In this document: positions 23,371 to 32,600 of the stretch, one piece after another
Numbering within the stretch: position 1 is the first letter of the stretch
Layout of the letters: each line of letters begins with the position of its first letter
From: Branchiostoma floridae
Taxonomy: Eukaryota; Chordata; Leptocardii; Amphioxiformes; Branchiostomatidae
Reading direction: 5' to 3'
DNA length: 56,880 nucleotides
NCBI RefSeq assembly: GCF_000003815.2
Contig: NW_023365793.1
Span: forward strand, 262,453 to 319,332
Notes under the pieces: model-generated
What the model was told of the DNA's origin: nothing
Seen by the model: only the letters and a program-made list of their open reading frames with translations
Database searches by the model: none
Position numbers and translations under genes: made by a program

Positions 23371-23546
23371 GTGGTGAACCCCTGCGGACAAAGGTGTCTA
23401 ACACCACTGTAATGCGTGAAATCCTCCGCAAGATGGCGTCCATGCCAGGTCACCACGATGAAGCCATGGGCTATGGTAACCTCGATCCCTATCGCGTGTT
23501 TCGGTATGGGGAAGACTTCTTTAAGCAAATTGTCGACGAGGTTTAA
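23371..23546 (+). CDS. Peptidase gene, exon 6 (C terminus)
   Basis: The acceptor is tgtccag. It reads 58 codons (with motifs KMASMPGHHDEAMGYGNLDP and a final KQIVDEV) to TAA at 23544-23546. GYGNLDPYRVF resembles the G-G--NA-KAV segment that closes many S8 domains. No C-terminal accessory domain follows. Confidence 0.75.
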
Positions 23547-24708
23547 TGCCCTGAAACAGATGTATATAGGCCAAGTATTTTAGTAAGATTACTGCATCAT
23601 ACATCTGTGGGTGGATTTGAGAAGCATGTATACATAGAAAGTATTGATGTTGAATGCAGATAAATAGATATTAGAATCATTGCATTATGTGAATTTAAGA
23701 TTCATTGAAATTTTGTCTAACATTGGTGTAAGAGGTTATTATATACTATATAAGTCCCATACAGGATAAAAACTATTCAAAACAAAGACAATTTTTGTCG
23801 GTTTACATAAGGCATTTCATTTTTGTTGCTCTTTGGACGTTTCTCCCTATTTTACATCAGAGCTGTAACATTTCTTCAATTAAGAAAATGAAACAGAAAA
23901 TTAAGATAAACACATAGCTTGTTGATTTTAGTAATATCAATCAACCACAAGCAATCAATGTGAACTTTTTCTCGCCTAAGATATCAGTTTTTAAGTGTCT
24001 AGTGTTGTCATGTCTCAAGACCATGGTTCAATTTCGGTGTTGGTTTGTTTAATGCTTTGACCTGCATTGGGCTGAACTGCACAATACTATTGCATCATGT
24101 ACGCACTTAGGTGGCATATCATATACGGGGTTAAAGAAAATTAAAAGTATACATAGGCCAGGTCTGTTTTGGGCAATATATTAAAAACATTTAGTGACGA
24201 ATTTGTGCACTACACGTAAGTAGTAAGATCAAGGCATTTTCTCGACTTTTCGAGTCATAAGAGACTCATCTCAGCTGTAGAAATGGTACTGGTTAATATA
24301 TAGCCACGCTATTCTTCGCAGAGTTCCAGTATCACTGTGTTTTATGAGGGAAAGCGCTGATGTGTGATTTTCTAAACGGCTAAGGCTCTCTAATGCCGGG
24401 AGCATTGTTCACCTAATGACCGCGTTCAAGAGAAACTTACCACATGTTGGAAGTCACAAATTTGCACACACTCCTCTCTCTAAAAATGAAAGACAGCGCA
24501 GCTACACATCTGTGAAGAGGCCAAACTATATACGAACATATCACTAGACTTTTCCATTGAGGTCAACATTTATACCATCACTGTTGCACCGTGCTCCTAT
24601 TATGGACGTACCAATGCTTTGTAGAATATTGATTCAACCTCGTTCTGCCCACCATTATTTAATTGCCTTTGTCAGGAGTGTTACATCCTAGAATGTCGTT
24701 TATTCTAA
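23547..24708. other. Downstream flank of the peptidase gene
   Basis: AT-rich sequence following the stop codon. No obvious AATAAA lies close to the stop, and no further exon, RNA gene or repeat is recognised before the fold-back element. Confidence 0.35.
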
Positions 24709-25690
24709 AAGCGCTTTTAGGATAGAAGCGCTTTTAGGATAGACCGGCATCCAAAATGTGCTTCTATCCTAAAAGCGCTTATGGGATATCCAGAACACGT
24801 CGCAAGCGAGGAGCGCATTCTGGATATCCTGAATGCGCTTCTGTCGGAGCGCATTCAGGATAAGCCGACGTGTTTATCCAGAACGTGCACTTGTGGGAGG
24901 AGCTTAGTGTCTTAGGAGGCGGAGACTATCTTGTATGTGATTTTTCGTAGTCAACCTGAGGCCGCCATCTTTGTTCTCCCACGAGGTCACTTCCGGGTTT
25001 GATTGTGATAGAAGATCGCATATACTTACACCAAATCAGCGTAGTTTGCATAAACCAAATCATTTTTGGGGACTCCGTGGCCCGATCTAACCCTCACATA
25101 ATCACGTAAAATCTAGGTTCAGCGCTTGCTTTATAAACTGCGTATTTCCCGGAGTCACGTAGATTACGGCAGGTGTCGCGAGGTCGAACTAAATATGGAA
25201 ACTTTGGTGTAAACAATCGCCAGAAGTGACCGCTGCCATTTTCTCGTGACGTGTTGACTGCATGGACCCAACACATCGAGATAGTATCGCTATCTCCGGT
25301 TTGATAGTTCGAAACAAAACCAGAAGCTGAAATTCAGCAAACCATTAACAAAGTCAACCTGCACAGGAGAAGACAGATGTCGGCCGCCTACGACAGGAGC
25401 GCATTCAGGATATCCAGAATGCGCTTCTTCGCTTGCGACGTGTTCTGGATATCCTAGAAGCGCGTTTAGGATAGACGCAGATTTTGGATGCAGATCTATC
25501 CCAAATGTGCTTCTATCCCAAAAGCGCTTCTAGGATATCCAGAATGCGCTCCTTCGCTTGCGACGTATTCTGGATATCCCAGAAGCGCTTTTGGGATAGA
25601 AGCACATTTTATCCCAGAAGCGCTTTTTAGGATAGACGACAAGATACTTTTCTTGTTAGACGAACATCTGCTTCTATCCCAGAAGCACTT
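24709..25690. mobile_element. Fold-back element built from short palindromic modules
   Basis: The arms at about 24735-24845 and 25388-25490 are inverted copies of each other (cttatgggatatccagaaca, then gcgcattctggatatcctga, versus the complement at 25393 onward). Each arm is a mosaic of 12-20-bp modules, aagcgcttttaggata and gatatccagaatgcgct, used in both orientations. The right arm continues with more modules to about 25690. The core (24850-25390) is non-coding and contains tgtcgcgaggtcgaac. There is no transposase. The structure is reminiscent of fold-back or Galileo-like elements, but the family is unknown to me. Confidence 0.6.
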
Positions 25691-26221
25691 TTGCGATAGA
25701 ATACAACCTGGGAACTGAATGGCTCGGGGAATTGATCAATGTGCAGCTGGACGTTTTCACTGACTGTTATCATGTTTTATTATGGTACATTTTGTAATAC
25801 ATTTTATATGGTACATTTTGTAGTACATCTTGGGATGCACCATTGAGAATTGCTTTTTTGTGTCTTCCATGCACATTTAGATTGATGAAAATAATATAGT
25901 GAGAATCAAAGGGACAAAATAGTGTTTAATCTGCATGGAATTAAGTTTGATAAATGTCCCATTATCTGTGTACACTGTATACATATCGCAGTGTATGGTT
26001 ACATTTGTGCATTAACTTGCAATAAAGGTAACTTCCATCAGAAGATGTGTCATCTTTTCTTTTCATATCCATGAAGGAGAAATAAAAGCTACTATACAGT
26101 ACGACAGGGCTTTGAGAAATTTCATCACTAACTAAAAAGACTGTTACAGATATACATCATCACATTCAGTCCCTCCATGCTTTTATTTCAGAAACAAGAT
26201 GTCTTGAATAAATGACTCTAA

Positions 26222-26500
26222 ATGGTGGAATTCACACATCAGCCAGCATTCAGCGCAATTATCGCAAGTAGACTGCCGCGACGTCTCGCGATCGCGAGGT
26301 CGAACCAAATATGGAAACAATCGCCGCTTACGGTCCTGTCAATCACCATGACTGACGGCGACAAAGAAGCGCATCTGGGATATCCTGAATGCGCTCTGGT
26401 TTAGAGCGCTTTTAGAATAGAAGCACATTTAGGATGCAGGCTTATCCCAGAAGTGCTTCTATCCTAAAAGCGCTTTTGGGATAGAGCACATTTGGGATAG
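26222..26500. mobile_element. Partial relative of the fold-back element
   Basis: Contains the same core words as 25160-25260 (tcgcgaggtcgaac, aaatatggaaac, caatcgcc) followed at 26368-26500 by the same modules (gatatcctgaatgcgct, atcctaaaagcgctttt). It appears to be a shorter, rearranged copy lying about 700 bp downstream. Confidence 0.55.
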
Positions 26501-27770
26501 TACAGGAGTATATTCATGTGTGTATTCAAACTCGTGTCTTGTGAGGGTGGACACCAAGATATGGTTGGGTTCTAATACTTGTGAGATTAACTGGGCAGAG
26601 TTTGTATTGTGCAATATTTGGTTTTACGCTGATAAGTTTAAAGTGCATTGCATATTAAAGGACATTTCCCATCGGTTTTGCTACTTGGCCATTGCCTTAA
26701 AGTCAGATTGTAGACCTTGCACCGTCATGTTCAATTAGTTGTTATAACAGACAATCGTTCGCGAACAAACGCACATTAGACCCAACAACAGAAAGATCTC
26801 TAATATAATGGGGAGAAATTGGCTGTCCTGAAATAGGGTCTTGCAGCACCCCAGGCAACCTTTGTAGGCTTTGAGATCGCACCATCAAGGACAACTGCCT
26901 GGGTCCTTTGGGTAAGACTTCGGGTAAAACTTAGAGCCTGAATAAAAGATGTCCAGAGAAGCCACATTACAGAAAAAAATATTCAGTATGCGACTGTGTG
27001 AACAACATGGCGTCTACCTGTTTGGCTTGGCATACGCCAAGTTGTGATTTGCGGCCAACAGCTGACTTTTGCAAGACAGCCATTTCATACAGACATGTTA
27101 TTTTGAGGATAGTATGGTATATGTTCCAGGCCTTTATTGCAGGCTGATGTAAGGGAGAAGGGCCTGTAGTTGGACTATGTGGACTTGCCTCCATTTATAG
27201 AATGCATAGGCTCGCTTCCGTGCTACGGGGTAGGTTATACTCTGTCAAACGTCCCGGTTTCTGGGTTGCTTTGGCATTGAACAACAATTTTAACCTGCCA
27301 GCCAGCAACCTTCAGATTATTTTGTTACTTTAGTAATGTTATTCAAAGTTTAACATACGTGTATTCTTTATCTCCATTTACACGTAGATAAAACAAGTGC
27401 TTTTAAAAAGCTGGCATTTTGCCAATGTTTGCGTGTGTGAACGTTTTTTTCTAGTTATTAGAATGTCATATAAATAGAACAGAGTAACTAAACCTGATAT
27501 TGGCGCATGGAGAGATTCACATATGTGCCTGAATCTAGATCTAGACGCCACCTGTTAAAATTTGCGTGAAGTGCAGCAAATTTCACTACACTGCCTGTTT
27601 TTGAGTGAGCTCTGTTGCGGGGCATTTTTAAGTTGTTTTTTTTTTAATTTTTATTTCTATTCGGCAAAAAAACGAAGCGGCGAATCCGTTAACCAAAGAA
27701 ATAAATTGGTGTGGCCAAATGGATGTAAAAATTAGTATTTTAATGGTGTAAAAAAGAAAGAAAAAATCTA
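26501..27770. other. Intergenic stretch, nothing recognised
   Basis: No exon chain, RNA gene or repeat that I can support; only short open frames. Confidence 0.35.
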
Positions 27771-27775
27771 CCTCC

Positions 27776-27838
27776 CCGGATTCGAACCGGGAGCATTGGT
27801 TTAGAATGCGTAAACTTTAACCACTGCGCCAGTGCGAA
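27776..27838 (-). tRNA. tRNA-like sequence (pseudogene or SINE head)
   Basis: On the minus strand there is an A-box-like tggcgcagtggttaaag, an anticodon arm gcatt-ctaaacc-aatgc with anticodon AAA, and a perfect T arm cccgg-ttcgaat-ccggg containing a good B box. The acceptor ends do not pair, and only one base separates the anticodon and T arms, so it is not a functional tRNA. It is more likely a tRNA-derived repeat. Confidence 0.45.
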
Positions 27839-28547
27839 CGTGTTGAAACAACGCCCGTTTTAACAGGTATAGAAATGTTTGGCATGAATTGAACAGGTCC
27901 GTTCATCTCAACATCACTCCATCACAACGGCGACTACTATGGATAGAAATGCAAACAAGAAAAAATAAAATTCGTTCGGTGATTTTTATCATTAAAGATC
28001 GACAAATCCTTTCAAGTTGACAAGACGGCGAAGCGCAAGCGCAGTAAAGTGGGGGTTCCCGGAAGTGTGGAAGCAGGATCCGAAGACCCGACCTCCCCCA
28101 CCGGCGAATTTCTGGCATTTTAAAAATTTACAAGCAAAATAAACACATCACAAGAAAAAGAAACTTATATCCTTTATTTTGATGGGTAACTTTACCTCTA
28201 GAACCGGATAGTTTTTGTACCGCGGGTGTGGGAAGATGGTAGGGAAATTTACGGATCGCCGTACTGCAGAGGTTTTTCGCGGATCAAATTATGAATATTC
28301 GCAAGGGCCTCTGGGACGCTATATGTAAGTGTTATGTATATATATTCGATTTATTTGGAAAACATTTCATCTTTATGAATTGCTAATGCATGGTTAAATG
28401 TTAAAGCAATTATTTGATGATATGCTGCACCAATCTAAGGAATATCATACTTCATTTATTAAATTTAATGAAATATCAGGGGCAATTACGGACCACAAAC
28501 AATGACTTATGACAGAGCTTTTAAGAAGTATACAAATTCTTAGCAGA

Positions 28548-28759
28548 TACTGTAAATCACTTTATCTTCACGGTACCAAATTTTCACGGTCTGAGAAAAT
28601 TGAACTTGTTCTCGGAACTATATGTTCACTGTCGAGGCAAGTGCACATGAAAAATGTCTGTGAATTATTTTTTATCGGTAATGATAAGTTCACGTTACAG
28701 TCGTCACCGTGAAAACAGTGAACATAACATTACAGTGAAAAAAATCAGGAATTACAGTA
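28548..28759. mobile_element. 212-bp miniature inverted-repeat element (tactgtaaa family)
   Basis: The ends are tactgtaaatcact and ttacagta as inverted repeats. The interior shows the family's cacgg and caccgtgaa-type inverted blocks. The length is almost the same as the copy at 55086-55298 (213 bp). It is non-coding. A TA on each side is compatible with a TA target. Confidence 0.6.
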
Positions 28760-28805
28760 TTGAACAGGTCCGTTCATCACAACGCCCACTATTCTGGCCT
28801 CAGAG

Positions 28806-28833
28806 CATTTTGCCGCTAAGGCGGCAAAATGCA
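28806..28833. other. Perfect 12-bp-arm hairpin
   Basis: gcattttgccgc and its exact complement gcggcaaaatgc are separated by taag. It is not followed by a T run that would suggest a terminator, and there is no flanking gene. Function unknown. Confidence 0.6.
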
Positions 28834-29218
28834 AAAAAGCAGCACATGTACAGTGCAGTACGTTACCAAGGTTCGGATCCCTATTGTGTGGGGAAATCAT
28901 GATAAGAAGTGGGTCCGTCTTTCAACTATAACTTTAGAAATGAATGTTGTTAGTATTCAACAGAGGTACCTGTGCTCTGAAGTCTTGGCTTAACAACTTT
29001 CTTTTAATATCTTCAACACCAAAATATAGCTCCACGAAATTTGATCCAGATTACCATTTCGAGTGACAGATTGCACTGATCGTTTGAGTACGCAGATACG
29101 ATGAAAAGAGCATTCAAAACACGTATGGTTTGATCGCACTATGGAAATGTTTTCACACACATAAAATTATGCATATTTTGGTGTGTGTGCGCGCGTGTAT
29201 GTGTGTTTTACTTCAGAT

Positions 29219-29402
29219 AAGTGTCCCGCGTCCTACATTCCTAAATCCAGGTCAGCTACTAACAATAGGACTAAAGTTTCCGTGTGTCCGGTGTCCCAGA
29301 TTACATCATCCAGCAGGCAAGTCGAGAAACTTGAGGGACTTTCCCAGTATTCATAATTTCACGAAGAACAATGGAACCTGTAAAACGTCATCCAACGGTC
29401 TT
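29219..29402 (+). repeat. Duplicated segment, copy 1 (possible decayed sushi-type exon)
   Basis: Closely matches 37595-37775 in the same orientation. Both are preceded by a GT-rich tract and read, in the same frame, KCPA-YI, then a block ending NRTKVSVCPVSQITSS, before a shared stop. Cys-Pro near the start and a V-V-C-P step resemble a sushi domain's first two cysteines, and a tacttcag acceptor-like site directly precedes this copy. It lies just upstream of the sushi-protein gene. It may be a lost exon or just a duplicated repeat. Confidence 0.45.
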
Positions 29403-29683
29403 TTGAAATAATAAAGAAACATGCACCGCCTACTTATGAATATTCACAATTACATTCTGCCTGCCTAAATTTTAATGAAGGGATCCTTGTTTTTGTGTGA
29501 CACCAACTTCCTTTACCGAGAAAGCCCATCTTTTGGCCAATTATAGAGAAGACTATAAGATTGCTGCTCACCACATCGACGCTCATTCTGGTGGACTCCC
29601 GACCTCTAAGACGGACAAACTTATCGAGACGAATTTGAGAAAATCACCACAGTGCACGGTACCTCAGCTAGAAGAACAACAAC

Positions 29684-29688
29684 ATGAA
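29684..29688 (+). CDS. Sushi protein, exon 1 (start codon)
   Basis: ATG AA followed by a strong donor (gtaagttg). Spliced to 32694 it gives ATG AAG TTG CTG, creating a complete signal peptide in frame. The preceding gaagaacaacaac is compatible with an invertebrate start context. Only five coding bases support it, so an alternative first exon cannot be excluded. Confidence 0.5.
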
Positions 29689-32600
29689 GTAAGTTGTTTT
29701 TTTTTGTGTGTGGTTATAATGCCAAAATATTGGAGCCTCTCTTTTATGGTGTCATCGTTCTGTTGAAATGCTTGCCCCCTCTCGTCAGATATTTTTTTTT
29801 TTACTTAACTTTAATTTCATTGACACGAGCCTGTTTGTATGTGGGGTTTTTTTCTAGCACATATTACATGGAACAACTTTAGGTGGGCTCTCGCGCCATG
29901 GAGCGCTGGTTTGCAAATAAAAAAGCTCAGCACAAAACTTTGTACAAACAACAACTTTGTCCAATCTTTTAGCTGTCTGTCGAACGGCTTTGTGAAATGC
30001 TGAAATCTAATTTTCCCGTGACGCGGAATTGTTTTGCCCGTCCGAGTTTGTGGGTTTCTGTGGCCTAGAACACCTGTGCATTTTAACAAAGAAGCCCAAA
30101 CAAAATTGTTACTTACGATAACACTAAGCTTATCTAAAGATTCATTGGCATGTAGATCATAAAATTACCGCGGTTTAGTGCGTCCTAAAAGCTTTGGTCT
30201 CCTTCGCGCAAGGAAAGATGCCATTCCGCAAATCTCCTATAGTAACGTTATAGCTTATTGTTTTGTTACGGTTAAGGTTTTGTTGTATTTTGTGTAAAAT
30301 TGCAAATGCAGGGTCGTAATGCATGCTCTTAGCGTTTTTAGCAGGAGAAAATCTCGCTTGAGAATGCTACAGGAGTTCGTTATAACCTCATCATGCTGTT
30401 CTCCTTATGTATAACATTAAGAAGAAATTAACCTTTTATTAAAACCTACCATTTTCACTGTAAATTATAATAATATTTATCCGCAAGTTCCGTGTTTTCA
30501 AAATGTACAGCTCACTGTAGTTGTAAACTCCAAAAATCAGAATTCGTCAGAAGTGGAAAATACTTTTGGCAATTTTTTTGTTTAAATTTGTTTTGCATTT
30601 CTACATTGTCTCTTAAATCTTAATTGATAATATATGTGTTGAGAAAAGGTTACACAAATCCGTATGGAGAATAGGTCTAACATTTCCGTGTTGAGAAAAG
30701 GTTACACAAATCCGTATGGAGAATAGGTCTAACATTTCCGTGTTGAGAAAAGGGTAAACAAATCCGTATGGAGAATAGTTCTAACATTTCCGTGTTGAGA
30801 AAAGGGTAAACAAATCCGTATGGAGAATAGTTCTAACATTTCCGTGTTGAGAATGGTTAAACAAATCCGTATGGAGAATAGTTCTAACATTTCCGTGTTG
30901 AGAATGGTTAAACAAATCCGTATGGAGAATAGTTCTAACATTTCCGTGTTGAGAATGGTTAAACAAATCCGTATGGAGAATAGGTCTAACATTTCCGTGT
31001 TGAGAAAGGTTAAACATCTCCGTATGGAGAATAGTTCTAACATTTCCGTGTTGAGAAAGGTTAAACAAATCCGTATGGAGAATAGTTCTAACATTTCCGT
31101 GTTGAGAAAAGGGTAAACAAATCCGTATGGAGAATAGTTCTAACATTTCCGTGTTGAGAATGGTTAAACAAATCCGTATGGAGAATAGGTCTAACATTTC
31201 CGTGTTGAGAAAAGGTTAAACATCTCCGTATGGAGAATAGTTCTAACATTTCCGTGTTGAGAAAGGTTAAACATTACGTATGGGCGAAAGGCTCTAACAT
31301 TTCCGTGTTGAGAATAGGTAATTTTTTTGTCTTCATTGAAACCTGGAAATACTAAGTAGAAGATGACATACGTCTTGAATGTAACTAAACATTGAACACT
31401 AGACACTGTACAGTCGTTCACATTAACACTCTACAGTAGTCCTGTATTGAACAACATTACCACAGGACACATGAAACTAAATAACATTAAACTTGACAGC
31501 AGTCTAGTGCGGAACGTATAATTACAATTGTAATATTACAACAAGTCCTTTATCGAACTAAGTAACATTAAAACTTGATAGTAGTACTTTGTTGAGTTTA
31601 CAATAGTAACATCACCACAGGACAGCAGTCATGTATGAAATTTACAATAGTAACATTAAGACAGGACATAAGTACTTTATGGCATTTAATAACATCAAAA
31701 CTGGACAGCAGTCATGTGTGGAACTTACAATGGTAACAATGTTAACATCACTAGTACCACGGGGCGCCAGTCATGTATGAACTTAACAGTGACACTGGAC
31801 AACAGTCCTTACTAGCAATAACACAGTAAACATTAACACGGGTAGTATCATTTACTTGTGTTCTGGACATGTTGTGGTCAAAATACGCCCTCTGTACACT
31901 TTTTACATGTCAAATCAGTACAACAATGTTAATGCCGCTCCTTCTGGCATATCTGACCCTTTTTGCTGCCCCTGTCATGGGTGGATAAGCACAGAAACGA
32001 GTTCCTCCTTGGACCGGACCATATGCATGTAAAACCGTTTACTCATATAGTCAATTCACGTCTAATAGTAAAAAAAATTATATTTTGCCAAGTTCCGTTT
32101 GGGTATCAAAGTATCTAAATGCAAAGAATTGACAAAAAAAATGTGCATGTATTTTGCCCCTGTCTAATTTCCAGTTCACCACAGTTTGAAAAAACAGTTT
32201 AGCTGATAAGACTTACCTTTCTGGTTTTACAAAGCTCCCGGCCAGTGTCCCATCCATTGTTCCAGACCTTACTATCCAGGTCGGCAAACAAAAGGACTGA
32301 CATGTCCATTATGTTTTTCGCTTCAAACAGGTGTCCGATACTCCAGATTTTATACCGACCAGGCAAGGTGACAACAGGAATGATTTTTACACATTCATGT
32401 TTTTTAAATCTTATCTTATTAGCCAAAAACTTAATAGAATTGATTAGCATTTGTAATGGGGGAGGGGTGAAAGGCAAATATACATTGTCATTCGTTTACA
32501 AGAATGACAACGACAAATCAAGCATTGTATACTTTGAGATGATAAGAAAATATCAATGTTTTTGGCTATATTTGACTTCCAGTGGGTTATTATTAATCTA

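Larger units (their letters stand above)
15194..23546 (+). pseudogene. Subtilisin-family (S8) serine peptidase gene, disrupted
   Basis: Six coding segments with matching splice phases encode a subtilase-type domain: 15194-15280 joined to 20535-21278 across an inserted DIRS element, then 21470-21671, 21932-22185, 22579-22742, 23098-23223 and 23371-23546. The active-site motifs come in family order: Asp in GFLDLG (21272-21274), His in HGTFCASIAA (21622-21624), the oxyanion Asn in AASNDG (22605-22607) and Ser in SGTSVATP (23160-23162). The N-terminal 240 residues are not recognised. Lesions are the insertion, an extra GT near 20855 that shifts the frame, an in-frame TGA at 21236-21238, and one missing base near 22730. 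The true start may lie in an upstream exon, since an AG acceptor directly precedes the ATG. No signal peptide is seen. I am confident of the family; pseudogene status depends on the base accuracy of the sequence. Confidence 0.8.

Noticed and set aside
27776-27838. A functional tRNA-Phe gene
   Set aside because: The acceptor stem does not pair and the variable region is one base.
28806-28833. Rho-independent-type terminator
   Set aside because: No T tract follows and the genome is eukaryotic.
30729-31197. Repetitive frames of 98-138 codons in the minisatellite
   Set aside because: The period of 51 is divisible by three, so frames stay open by construction; the array is intronic.
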